Part shown: piece after piece, positions 1-10,287 of the stretch
Position numbering within the stretch: the stretch's first letter is position 1
Layout: each line of letters begins with the position of its first letter
Notes under the pieces: generated by a model
Database searches by the model: none
Told to the model about the DNA's origin: nothing
Seen by the model: only the letters and a program-made list of their open reading frames with translations
Made by a program: the position numbers and the translations under genes
Assembly (NCBI RefSeq): GCF_026262505.1
Contig: NC_067204.1
Span: 6,791,797-6,855,796, forward strand
Direction of reading: 5' to 3'
Source of the DNA: Trichomonas vaginalis G3
Taxonomy: Eukaryota > Parabasalia > Trichomonadida > Trichomonadidae
Length of the DNA stretch: 64,000 nt

Positions 1-74
1 GGAAGAATCTTGCCTTAAAGTACTCCAACTCTTGTTCTTTTGTTCCTAAATAGTGAGAAAAGTTATTTGACTAC

Positions 75-700
75 TTAAGGTAGAGATTATCCGAGGTCCC
101 TCATTTGATGAGAGGCCTCGGATAATCTCTGCCTTAAAATTGTACACTTGTAGTCCATGAGAGTGTAAGTATACATTGATAGGACAGCTTTCTTCTGAAG
201 TCTTAGATTTGATGAGAACCTCAGAAGAAAACTGTCCTATTTTATAGTAAAAGGAGTTTCAGGAGCTCCAAAGCTCCCTTTCGTAAGGATTAGGAGCTTT
301 GGAGCTCCTGGTTCGTAGATGTGTTTCGCATCTTTCATCAGCAAAGGACATTTACCATCTGGGACTCTGTTGATGGAGACTCAGGAGCTCCAAAGCTCCT
401 TTAGTAAGGATTAGAAGCTTTGAAGCTCCTGGTTCGTAGACGTGTTTCGCATCTTTCATCAGAAGAGGCCCAAATGGTAAATAGCCTCTGCTGATGAGCT
501 TCAGGAGCTCCAAGGCTCCCTCTCGTAACGATTAGGAGCTTTGTAGCTCCTGAAGGTAAGGTAGGATTGCTCTGATCTCTAATCAGTAGATGCCATGCCT
601 CATTATGAACTCTACTGACAAGAGATCAAGAGCTCCAAGGACTCCTTTTTAGTTAGTGACGTTCTCACCATTTAGTAGGATTGCTGATCCTACTAATGAA
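75..700. repeat. Cluster of stem-loops
   Basis: Inverted repeats with stems of about 8 to 23 bp stand in a row: 75-137, 179-240, 260-310, 336-375, 382-431, 457-496, 502-552, 573-628 and 672-696. The copies at 260, 382 and 502 are one family (arms CAGGAGCTCCAAAGCTCC and its complement). The first two hairpins have unrelated arms but share the loop text ATTTGATGAGA. The 40-bp elements at 336-375 and 457-496 are the same sequence in opposite orientation. No open frame crosses the cluster, and I cannot name the family. Confidence 0.8.
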
Positions 701-1860
701 GTGATCACTTAGTATACGTTTTGAATAAATTGAATTTTTTTTAGAATTTAGTATTTTTTATAGACATCACATGTATATTATAAATACATAAATATATTCT
801 TTAATTCAAAAAATTCAATTCGGTTTTGGGATGGGTATCCCAGCCCCAAGTATTCAATTTTATTCAATTTTTTAAGAATTTTGGGTTGGGATGCCCAGAC
901 CAAAACAAGCTTTATATTTTGATGTGTAGATACGTATGTGTGCATCATTGTTGTGTTATATATTATGTTTTTAATGAAAAAAAATCTGATTCAAAAAAAA
1001 TTATCACTAATTAGTTGATAATATAAAGAAAAAATAGATAAATTGTATGTTTTGAGAGTATTTATCCACATTCACTCATATGAATTTCATTAAATAGTGT
1101 CTTTTTACTCCCAAATTTATTTTGAATTATTGAAATCAAAGAAAAAAAAATCAGAAAAATTTCTCGAAATTTTTATTTTCAAAAAAAATTTGGATTTTAT
1201 ATTGAAAACTGACACTGGGAGGACGATAGGGCTGGGATTGGAGATACCCCGCTCACTTGGGAAAAATACGGATCTATACACAGTATAAGTACCTCAGATG
1301 AGGAAAAAAGTCTTCAATCAGTATCTGATTGAAAAAGAAAGTCTCCAAAGATCATCTCAAGTAGTCTTTTAAGACTTTATTCTTCATTTGGGATATAACA
1401 CCTGTACAAGTATCTCAGATGAGGAAAAAAGTCAACAATTCAGATCTTAAATATAGAAGTTTTTTTTTTTCAAAAAATATAATGAATTTATGCTAGTATA
1501 TGTCCTTTTGTAGTACATACAAATCATAAATATCATACATTTCTATATGAATCACTTTAAATTAAATTCGGGTTTTACATAGGGTGCAAAAATGTGCAAA
1601 AACGATTATTTAAAATTGAATTTGCACATTTTTTGTGTATTTGAAAAATTTTGGATTTGACCATTATTAAAAGTCAAATCCACTAATAAAGAGTAGCAAC
1701 ATTTGCATATGCAAAAAATATAAAAGAAAAATCCATTCATTATTGAATACTTTACACGGATTGATTTTTAAATGCAAAAATAATGCACAGGTTGAATTAT
1801 TTGCACTTGTAGGAAAAACCTTAACATACCCATCAATTTTTTTGTGCAAATTTTAATGAA
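701..1860. other. AT-rich gene-free stretch
   Basis: I see no credible gene here; the short open frames have the composition of AT-rich filler. A 26-bp block reading AAGTAYCTCAGATGAGG followed by AAAAAAGTC occurs twice (1288-1313 and 1408-1433). Two related GGGATG-type blocks near 830 and 885 (TTGGGATGGGTATCCCAG and TTGGGATGCCCAGACC) are imperfect repeats. Confidence 0.6.
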
Positions 1861-1867
1861 TTTCTGC

Positions 1868-1925
1868 AATGAAATCGTTTATCTTAAGAAATTCCTGAAA
1901 CCGATTTTAATAAACAATTAGATTT
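1868..1925. repeat. Hairpin repeat downstream of Gly-rich gene
   Basis: The block starting ATGAAATCGTTTATC and continuing through CCTGAAACCGAT to a TAAACAATTAG arm resembles the block at 3171-3230. Each lies on the 3' side of a minus-strand Gly-rich frame, so it was probably carried along in the older duplications of this family. This copy has a weaker stem than the one at 3171. Confidence 0.55.
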
Positions 1926-2076
1926 CTTGGCATAATCATATATGGGATGAGTGTTAATTCAATTTTAATGCATAACCAATAAATCATGTTTTAAGCGAGA
2001 ATTGAATTTGAACTAAGACTCACTTTTTACACATAAATCAGGCATTATAAAATTTTAAAATAATTGACTATAATGT

Positions 2077-3015
2077 TTATGATTCTACAATAATAACTAT
2101 AGAATAGCTAAAAATTCGCATGGAAAATTGTTGAGAACAACTCCCCAAATATGTTTCGAATTGAGTAATTCGTATGTAGCCATTTCCTTCATGGCCAGTT
2201 TCGGTGCCGCCATGTGGACTTGGCATAGATGTTTTGCCATCAATCATCAATCCATCGGTGAATTTATAACCGCTGTAATGAATTGATGGATCGATTGAAT
2301 TAGAAAATTTTATGTCACTTTTTGTCGAGGAACTCAAAATAGCGATACAATCTTTATAACCGCTAATGAAGGAGCTTCCCCCTCCACCACCGGCATAATG
2401 CGGTATATCAGAGTTTCCACCGCCAAAATATCCACCGCCGCCACCGCCATTCCCATCATTATCACCTAAGGATTCTCTTCTATTTGGATCTCCAGCTCCA
2501 AATCCAAAAGTGCCAGCATGACCTTTTCCAGGTCCTCCTGATGTCTGGTTGGCACCAATTCCGTGCTCATATGTGCTGTTAAATCCAAACAATCCGCCTC
2601 CAGCACCACCAAGATCGTAATAATATGTGCCATCTATGAGGACACCATCAGAAGATCCTGCACCGGCAGCAACGATTATTCGGCTTTTCAAGCCGTTGAA
2701 GTCTCCATAATCGCCTGGTTCGAGGCGAATATCAGACGATCCGTCACCAGAAATCTGGCCAGGACCTCCACCTCCATAGGATGGCAATATTGCGTTATGA
2801 TAAAATTGAGATCCGACATGAAGATATAACTTTATAGATTTATCAAATTTGATATAGCCTTTGACGTATGCGCCGTTGGCTCCAGATATTTCGCCTGATG
2901 CACCCCATAATTCAAACAAATATTTTCCAGGTTGGAGGAGAATTTCATAAGGTTCTGAATGTGTTGCATTAATTCCTCGATAATCATATAGAGCAGTTAA
3001 GTTTTTCGTTTGAAC
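2077..3015 (-). CDS. Glycine-rich (ALK/LTK-type) protein, diverged outer copy
   Basis: The open frame runs 312 codons to TAA. It has the pattern of the Gly-rich domain found next to ALK/LTK-type receptor kinases and spread widely in trichomonads: LFELWGASG near residue 33, a GGGGPGQ run, a DIRLEPGD block, SRIIVAAGAG, then GGGGGGYFGGGNS and GGGGGSSFISGY. The tail is a short hydrophobic stretch ending in ES, conserved in paralogues. There is no in-frame ATG upstream; the frame opens after a stop at 3016 and FELW is preceded by TTG. So the real start is unknown: a missing 5' exon, a fragment, or a dead gene. About 1,375 bp separate it from the next copy. Role unknown; extracellular display is only a guess from the domain. 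Confidence 0.55.
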   Translation of the reverse strand, partial: VQTKNLTALYDYRGINATHSEPYEILLQPGKYLFELWGASGEISGANGAYVKGYIKFDKSIKLYLHVGSQFYHNAILPSYGGGGPGQISGDGSSDIRLEPGDYGDFNGLKSRIIVAAGAGSSDGVLIDGTYYYDLGGAGGGLFGFNSTYEHGIGANQTSGGPGKGHAGTFGFGAGDPNRRESLGDNDGNGGGGGGYFGGGNSDIPHYAGGGGGSSFISGYKDCIAILSSSTKSDIKFSNSIDPSIHYSGYKFTDGLMIDGKTSMPSPHGGTETGHEGNGYIRITQFETYLGSCSQQFSMRIFSYSIVIIVES

Positions 3016-3170
3016 TTATATACTATTAGAATTACTTATTTGTTAAAAATACATATAAAAAGTGTCAAATAAAATTAACCTTATTGAAAAAATTAGTAGT
3101 ATTCGGTCTCATCATCTCAATAATTATGAACTATATTATTGAAAATGTATCAATAACAGAATTTCTTCGA

Positions 3171-3230
3171 TGAAATCGTTTATCTTTAGATATTCCTGAA
3201 ACCGATAATAATAAACGATTATATATTTCA
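3171..3230. repeat. Hairpin repeat downstream of Gly-rich gene
   Basis: Arms AAATCGTTTA and TAAACGATT flank a 25-base loop containing CCTGAAACCGAT, with further weak pairing outside (ATGAAAT with ATTTCAT). It is the sister of the block at 1868-1925. Confidence 0.6.
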
Positions 3231-3451
3231 TCGCGCAAACATATATGGTATGAGTATTAATTCAATTTTAATATGTAAGTAATAAATCAATTTTTATGTG
3301 AAATTATCATTATAGAGTCAATCTTGTAAAATAAAAATTAAAATTTCAATTCTATTACTGATAACATCAGGCATCTAATATCCAAAAATAAAAAAGTTAT
3401 CAGTAATAGAGCATCAAAATATTCAATCATCAAAATAATTGACATTGCAGT

Positions 3452-4390
3452 TTATGATTCAATGATAAGAAATATAAAGTAGTTAAAGAACTTTATCGCA
3501 TATGATTGAGAACAACTCACATAATTTGTTTCAAATTGTGTGATTCGTATGTAGCCATTCCCTGAATGGCCAACCTCAGTGCCACCATGTGGACTTGGCA
3601 TAGATGTTTTACCATCAATCATTACTGCGTCTGTGAACTTATAACCGCTGTAGTGAATTGATGGATCAAATGAATTAGAAAATTTAATGTCACTTTTCGT
3701 TGAAGAATTCAGAATGGCAATACAATCTTTATAACCGCTAATGAAGGAGCTTCCCCCTCCACCGCCACAATGTTGAGGTATTTCGGAGTTTCCACCTCCG
3801 AAATACCCACCACCACCGCCAGCATTCCCATCATTATCTCCTGAGGATTCTATTCTATTTGGATTTCCAGCTCCAAATCCAAAAGTGCCGGCAAGACCTT
3901 TTCCGGGTCCTCCTGATATCTGAGTGGCGCCAAGACCATGCTCATATGTGCTGTTAAATCCAAGTAGCCCGCCTCCAGCACCACCAGCATCCTCATAAAA
4001 TGCATTTCCAATGAGTGTACCATCCTGAGACCCTGCACCAGCAGCAACGATTATTCGACTTTTCAAACCGTTGAAATCTCCAAAATCGCCTGGTTCAAGG
4101 CGTATATCAGATGATCCGCCGCCAGAAAATTGGCCTGGACCTCCGCCACCATAAGACGGAAGAGTTGCACCAGAATAATATTTAGATCCGACATGAAGAT
4201 ATAATTTTATAGATTTATCAAATTTAATATACCCTTTGACGTATGCACCGTTCGATCCAGTTCCTATGCCTGAAGCACCCCATAATTCAAACAAATATTT
4301 TCCGGATTGGAGAAGAATTTCATAAGGCTCCGAATGCGTTGCATTAATTCCTCGATAATCATACAGAGCAGTTAAATTTTTCGTTTTAAC
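3452..4390 (-). CDS. Glycine-rich protein, first array copy
   Basis: Same 312-codon frame and domain order as the array copies: LFELWGASG, GGGGPGQ, DIRLEPGDFGDFNG, AAGAG, GGGGGYFGGGNS, GGGGGSSFISGY. Most of it is identical to the repeated units, but the last 20 or so residues and everything downstream differ, so the left edge of the tandem array falls near 3505. There is no in-frame ATG; the frame opens after the stop at 4391-4393. Confidence 0.55.
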   Translation of the reverse strand, partial: VKTKNLTALYDYRGINATHSEPYEILLQSGKYLFELWGASGIGTGSNGAYVKGYIKFDKSIKLYLHVGSKYYSGATLPSYGGGGPGQFSGGGSSDIRLEPGDFGDFNGLKSRIIVAAGAGSQDGTLIGNAFYEDAGGAGGGLLGFNSTYEHGLGATQISGGPGKGLAGTFGFGAGNPNRIESSGDNDGNAGGGGGYFGGGNSEIPQHCGGGGGSSFISGYKDCIAILNSSTKSDIKFSNSFDPSIHYSGYKFTDAVMIDGKTSMPSPHGGTEVGHSGNGYIRITQFETNYVSCSQSYAIKFFNYFIFLIIES

Positions 4391-4572
4391 TTAGAATCAA
4401 TTTAGAAAACCTTTTTTATCAAAAGCTAAGACGAAAAGTGCTCAATAAAATTAACCTTATTGTATCATCTCAACAGAATTATTGAAAGGACATCAATAAC
4501 AAAGTTCTGATATAATATCCATGAATCATGTTATCATCAGTAAAACTACAGACAGTATTTCATTTTTCGAAT

Positions 4573-5449
4573 TTATCGAAAGTGTTGAAGATATAAATAA
4601 CTAAAGATATTCATAGAATACTTTTGAGAACAACTCACAAAATTTGTTTCAAATTGAGTAATTCGTATGTAGCCATTTCCTTCATGGCCAGTTTCGGTGC
4701 CGCCATGTGGACTTGGCATAGATGTTTTGCCATCAATCATCAATCCATCGGTGAATTTATAACCGCTGTAATGAATTGATGGATCGATTGAATTAGAAAA
4801 TTTTATGTCACTTTTTGTCGAGGAACTCAAAATAGCGATACAACCTTTATAACCGCTAATGAAGGAGCTCCCCCTCAACCGCCGTAGTAATTGGGTAATT
4901 CGGAGTTTCCATCTCCAAAATATCCGCCACCGCCATTTCCGTCATTTTCACGATAGTTTCCTAATCTATTTGGATTTCCAGCTCCAAAACCAAAAGTGCC
5001 AGCAAGACCTTTCCAGGTCCTCACGATGTCTGATTAGCGCCAAGACAATGCTCAGATGAGCTGTTGAATCCAAACAGCCCATCACCAACACCTGCACCAG
5101 CAGCAACGATTATTCGACTTTTCAAACCGTTGAAATCTCCAAAATCGCCTGGTTCAAGACGGATGACGGATGATCCGCCACCAGAAAATTGGCCTGGACC
5201 TCCGCCGCCATAAGATGGAAGTTTTGCACCAGTATAATATTGAGATCCGACATGAAGATATAAATTTATAGGTTCTCAAATTTAATATATCCTCTCACGT
5301 AAGCTCCGTTAGCTGCAGTTCCACCACCAGATACGTCCATAATTCAAACAAATATTTTCCTGGCCGAAAGAAAATTTTCATAAGGCTCTGAATGGGTTGC
5401 ATTAATACCTCGATAATCATATAGAAAAGTTAAATTTTTCGTTTGAACC
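4573..5449 (-). pseudogene. Decayed Gly-rich copy, array unit 1
   Basis: Same pseudogene as the one at 6851, but with three extra single-base length changes in short homopolymers (near 5274, 5337 and 5374) and a G for T near 5393. Its N-terminal half is therefore also out of frame. Confidence 0.75.
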
Positions 5450-5729
5450 TATCTATATTTAAAACTACTTTCTTGTCAGAATCAATTATGAAAAGTGACA
5501 AATGAAATTAACTTAATTGCTCTCTGGAAATATTGAGAGTACTTGCCAATATAAGATAACGTAAACTATATAAATCTGAACAAGAATATTGAAAGGGCAT
5601 CAATAATAGTTCTAAATCATTTATTCTGTTTATCAATCAATATATTTTATGCATCTAATTCAAAGCTTAAATAATCATCTATAAGTTCACATACAAATAT
5701 TCAAATGTCAAATTTATTGAAAGTGTTGT

Positions 5730-6668
5730 TTATGATTCAATGATAAGAAGTATAAAATAACTAAAGATATTCATAGAATACTTTTGAGAACAACTCACAT
5801 AATTTGTTTCAAATTGGGTAATTCGTATGTAGCCATTCCCTGAATGGCCAACCTCAGTGCCACCATGTGGACTTGGCATAGATGTTTTACCATCAATCAT
5901 TACTGCGTCTGTGAACTTATAACCGCTGTAGTGAATTGATGGATCAAATGAATTAGAAAATTTAATGTCACTTTTCGTTGAAGAATTCAGAATGGCAATA
6001 CAATCTTTATAACCGCTAATGAAGGAGCTTCCCCCTCCACCGCCACAATGTTGAGGTATTTCGGAGTTTCCACCTCCGAAATACCCACCACCACCGCCAG
6101 CATTCCCATCATTATCTCCTGAGGATTCTATTCTATTTGGATTTCCAGCTCCAAATCCAAAAGTGCCGGCAAGACCTTTTCCGGGTCCTCCTGATATCTG
6201 AGTGGCGCCAAGACCATGCTCATATGTGCTGTTAAATCCAAGTAGCCCGCCTCCAGCACCACCAGCATCCTCATAAAATGCATTTCCAATGAGTGTACCA
6301 TCCTGAGACCCTGCACCAGCAGCAACGATTATTCGACTTTTCAAACCGTTGAAATCTCCAAAATCGCCTGGTTCAAGGCGTATATCAGATGATCCGCCGC
6401 CAGAAAATTGGCCTGGACCTCCGCCACCATAAGACGGAAGAGTTGCACCAGAATAATATTTAGATCCGACATGAAGATATAATTTTATAGATTTATCAAA
6501 TTTAATATACCCTTTGACGTATGCACCGTTCGATCCAGTTCCTATGCCTGAAGCACCCCATAATTCAAACAAATATTTTCCGGATTGGAGAAGAATTTCA
6601 TAAGGCTCCGAATGCGTTGCATTAATTCCTCGATAATCATACAGAGCAGTTAAATTTTTCGTTTTAAC
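5730..6668 (-). CDS. Glycine-rich protein, array copy (reference unit)
   Basis: This is the reference for the identical array copies. The 312-codon frame begins VKTKNLTALYDYRGIN and contains the ALK/LTK-type Gly-rich domain. Landmarks are LFELWGASG (about 33), two Gly/Ser-rich turns (GGGGPGQFSGGGSSD and GGGGGYFGGGNSE), the conserved IIVAAGAG, and GYIRITQFET near 285. The tail is hydrophobic (FSYFILLIIES), too short and late for a normal membrane span. There is no signal peptide and no in-frame ATG. The upstream spacer shares a TTATTGAT...TTTCAATA block with the spacers of the other paralogues, possibly a promoter. It could be an exon of a spliced gene, but no trichomonad-type branch/acceptor motif is visible upstream. 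Confidence 0.6.
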   Translation of the reverse strand, partial: VKTKNLTALYDYRGINATHSEPYEILLQSGKYLFELWGASGIGTGSNGAYVKGYIKFDKSIKLYLHVGSKYYSGATLPSYGGGGPGQFSGGGSSDIRLEPGDFGDFNGLKSRIIVAAGAGSQDGTLIGNAFYEDAGGAGGGLLGFNSTYEHGLGATQISGGPGKGLAGTFGFGAGNPNRIESSGDNDGNAGGGGGYFGGGNSEIPQHCGGGGGSSFISGYKDCIAILNSSTKSDIKFSNSFDPSIHYSGYKFTDAVMIDGKTSMPSPHGGTEVGHSGNGYIRITQFETNYVSCSQKYSMNIFSYFILLIIES

Positions 6669-6850
6669 TTAGAATCAATTTAGAAAACCTTTTTTATCAA
6701 AAGCTAAGACGAAAAGTGCTCAATAAAATTAACCTTATTGTATCATCTCAACAGAATTATTGAAAGGACATCAATAACAAAGTTCTGATATAATATCCAT
6801 GAATCATGTTATCATCAGTAAAACTACAGACAGTATTTCATTTTTCGAAT

Positions 6851-7727
6851 TTATCGAAAGTGTTGAAGATATAAATAACTAAAGATATTCATAGAATACT
6901 TTTGAGAACAACTCACAAAATTTGTTTCAAATTGAGTAATTCGTATGTAGCCATTTCCTTCATGGCCAGTTTCGGTGCCGCCATGTGGACTTGGCATAGA
7001 TGTTTTGCCATCAATCATCAATCCATCGGTGAATTTATAACCGCTGTAATGAATTGATGGATCGATTGAATTAGAAAATTTTATGTCACTTTTTGTCGAG
7101 GAACTCAAAATAGCGATACAACCTTTATAACCGCTAATGAAGGAGCTCCCCCTCAACCGCCGTAGTAATTGGGTAATTCGGAGTTTCCATCTCCAAAATA
7201 TCCGCCACCGCCATTTCCGTCATTTTCACGATAGTTTCCTAATCTATTTGGATTTCCAGCTCCAAAACCAAAAGTGCCAGCAAGACCTTTCCAGGTCCTC
7301 ACGATGTCTGATTAGCGCCAAGACAATGCTCAGATGAGCTGTTGAATCCAAACAGCCCATCACCAACACCTGCACCAGCAGCAACGATTATTCGACTTTT
7401 CAAACCGTTGAAATCTCCAAAATCGCCTGGTTCAAGACGGATGACGGATGATCCGCCACCAGAAAATTGGCCTGGACCTCCGCCGCCATAAGATGGAAGT
7501 TTTGCACCAGTATAATATTGAGATCCGACATGAAGATATAAATTTATAGGTTTCTCAAATTTAATATATCCTCTCACGTAAGCTCCGTTAGCTGCAGTTC
7601 CACCACCAGATACGTCCCATAATTCAAACAAATATTTTCCTGGCCGAAAGAAAATTTCATAAGGCTCTGAATGTGTTGCATTAATACCTCGATAATCATA
7701 TAGAAAAGTTAAATTTTTCGTTTGAAC
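6851..7727 (-). pseudogene. Decayed Gly-rich copy (reference unit)
   Basis: This is a paralogue of the open frame, in pieces. The N-terminal part (7299-7727) is open, lacks about 17 residues in the region after AAGAG, and runs into a TGA where paralogues have GGA. The C-terminal part (6851-7156) continues in another frame after at least two small length changes. The final residues differ because of a deletion near the stop. The same damage is present in every unit, so it predates the tandem amplification. Confidence 0.8.
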
Positions 7728-8008
7728 CTATCTATATTTAAAACTACTTTCTTGTCAGAATCAATTATGAAAAGTGACAAATGAAATTAACTTAATTGCT
7801 CTCTGGAAATATTGAGAGTACTTGCCAATATAAGATAACGTAAACTATATAAATCTGAACAAGAATATTGAAAGGGCATCAATAATAGTTCTAAATCATT
7901 TATTCTGTTTATCAATCAATATATTTTATGCATCTAATTCAAAGCTTAAATAATCATCTATAAGTTCACATACAAATATTCAAATGTCAAATTTATTGAA
8001 AGTGTTGT

Positions 8009-8947
8009 TTATGATTCAATGATAAGAAGTATAAAATAACTAAAGATATTCATAGAATACTTTTGAGAACAACTCACATAATTTGTTTCAAATTGGGTAA
8101 TTCGTATGTAGCCATTCCCTGAATGGCCAACCTCAGTGCCACCATGTGGACTTGGCATAGATGTTTTACCATCAATCATTACTGCGTCTGTGAACTTATA
8201 ACCGCTGTAGTGAATTGATGGATCAAATGAATTAGAAAATTTAATGTCACTTTTCGTTGAAGAATTCAGAATGGCAATACAATCTTTATAACCGCTAATG
8301 AAGGAGCTTCCCCCTCCACCGCCACAATGTTGAGGTATTTCGGAGTTTCCACCTCCGAAATACCCACCACCACCGCCAGCATTCCCATCATTATCTCCTG
8401 AGGATTCTATTCTATTTGGATTTCCAGCTCCAAATCCAAAAGTGCCGGCAAGACCTTTTCCGGGTCCTCCTGATATCTGAGTGGCGCCAAGACCATGCTC
8501 ATATGTGCTGTTAAATCCAAGTAGCCCGCCTCCAGCACCACCAGCATCCTCATAAAATGCATTTCCAATGAGTGTACCATCCTGAGACCCTGCACCAGCA
8601 GCAACGATTATTCGACTTTTCAAACCGTTGAAATCTCCAAAATCGCCTGGTTCAAGGCGTATATCAGATGATCCGCCGCCAGAAAATTGGCCTGGACCTC
8701 CGCCACCATAAGACGGAAGAGTTGCACCAGAATAATATTTAGATCCGACATGAAGATATAATTTTATAGATTTATCAAATTTAATATACCCTTTGACGTA
8801 TGCACCGTTCGATCCAGTTCCTATGCCTGAAGCACCCCATAATTCAAACAAATATTTTCCGGATTGGAGAAGAATTTCATAAGGCTCCGAATGCGTTGCA
8901 TTAATTCCTCGATAATCATACAGAGCAGTTAAATTTTTCGTTTTAAC
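8009..8947 (-). CDS. Glycine-rich protein, array copy
   Basis: Protein identical to the 5730-6668 copy; lies one 2,279-bp period further on. Confidence 0.6.
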   Translation of the reverse strand, partial: VKTKNLTALYDYRGINATHSEPYEILLQSGKYLFELWGASGIGTGSNGAYVKGYIKFDKSIKLYLHVGSKYYSGATLPSYGGGGPGQFSGGGSSDIRLEPGDFGDFNGLKSRIIVAAGAGSQDGTLIGNAFYEDAGGAGGGLLGFNSTYEHGLGATQISGGPGKGLAGTFGFGAGNPNRIESSGDNDGNAGGGGGYFGGGNSEIPQHCGGGGGSSFISGYKDCIAILNSSTKSDIKFSNSFDPSIHYSGYKFTDAVMIDGKTSMPSPHGGTEVGHSGNGYIRITQFETNYVSCSQKYSMNIFSYFILLIIES

Positions 8948-9129
8948 TTAGAATCAATTTAGAAAACCTTTTTTATCAAAAGCTAAGACGAAAAGTGCTC
9001 AATAAAATTAACCTTATTGTATCATCTCAACAGAATTATTGAAAGGACATCAATAACAAAGTTCTGATATAATATCCATGAATCATGTTATCATCAGTAA
9101 AACTACAGACAGTATTTCATTTTTCGAAT

Positions 9130-10006
9130 TTATCGAAAGTGTTGAAGATATAAATAACTAAAGATATTCATAGAATACTTTTGAGAACAACTCACAAAAT
9201 TTGTTTCAAATTGAGTAATTCGTATGTAGCCATTTCCTTCATGGCCAGTTTCGGTGCCGCCATGTGGACTTGGCATAGATGTTTTGCCATCAATCATCAA
9301 TCCATCGGTGAATTTATAACCGCTGTAATGAATTGATGGATCGATTGAATTAGAAAATTTTATGTCACTTTTTGTCGAGGAACTCAAAATAGCGATACAA
9401 CCTTTATAACCGCTAATGAAGGAGCTCCCCCTCAACCGCCGTAGTAATTGGGTAATTCGGAGTTTCCATCTCCAAAATATCCGCCACCGCCATTTCCGTC
9501 ATTTTCACGATAGTTTCCTAATCTATTTGGATTTCCAGCTCCAAAACCAAAAGTGCCAGCAAGACCTTTCCAGGTCCTCACGATGTCTGATTAGCGCCAA
9601 GACAATGCTCAGATGAGCTGTTGAATCCAAACAGCCCATCACCAACACCTGCACCAGCAGCAACGATTATTCGACTTTTCAAACCGTTGAAATCTCCAAA
9701 ATCGCCTGGTTCAAGACGGATGACGGATGATCCGCCACCAGAAAATTGGCCTGGACCTCCGCCGCCATAAGATGGAAGTTTTGCACCAGTATAATATTGA
9801 GATCCGACATGAAGATATAAATTTATAGGTTTCTCAAATTTAATATATCCTCTCACGTAAGCTCCGTTAGCTGCAGTTCCACCACCAGATACGTCCCATA
9901 ATTCAAACAAATATTTTCCTGGCCGAAAGAAAATTTCATAAGGCTCTGAATGTGTTGCATTAATACCTCGATAATCATATAGAAAAGTTAAATTTTTCGT
10001 TTGAAC
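9130..10006 (-). pseudogene. Decayed Gly-rich copy
   Basis: Same pieces and same damage as the 6851-7727 copy. Confidence 0.8.
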
Positions 10007-10287
10007 CTATCTATATTTAAAACTACTTTCTTGTCAGAATCAATTATGAAAAGTGACAAATGAAATTAACTTAATTGCTCTCTGGAAATATTGAGAGTAC
10101 TTGCCAATATAAGATAACGTAAACTATATAAATCTGAACAAGAATATTGAAAGGGCATCAATAATAGTTCTAAATCATTTATTCTGTTTATCAATCAATA
10201 TATTTTATGCATCTAATTCAAAGCTTAAATAATCATCTATAAGTTCACATACAAATATTCAAATGTCAAATTTATTGAAAGTGTTGT

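Noticed and set aside
826-1288. Open frames of about 60 codons at 826 and 1097
   Set aside because: Low-complexity AT-rich translation with no homologous pattern and no promoter signal.
2563-2829. Plus-strand 88-codon frame opposite the outer Gly-rich copy
   Set aside because: Antisense shadow of GC-richer coding sequence.
3500-3560. GTGAGT after the conserved QFET in the Gly-rich frames as a 5' splice site
   Set aside because: The reading frame and a similar hydrophobic tail ending in ES then stop are conserved beyond it in the diverged copies, so it reads as coding; trichomonad donors are also usually GTATGT.
5999-6325. Met/Leu-rich 65-codon frame (and its repeats in each array unit)
   Set aside because: A shadow of the Gly-rich frame in another register; it repeats only because the unit repeats.
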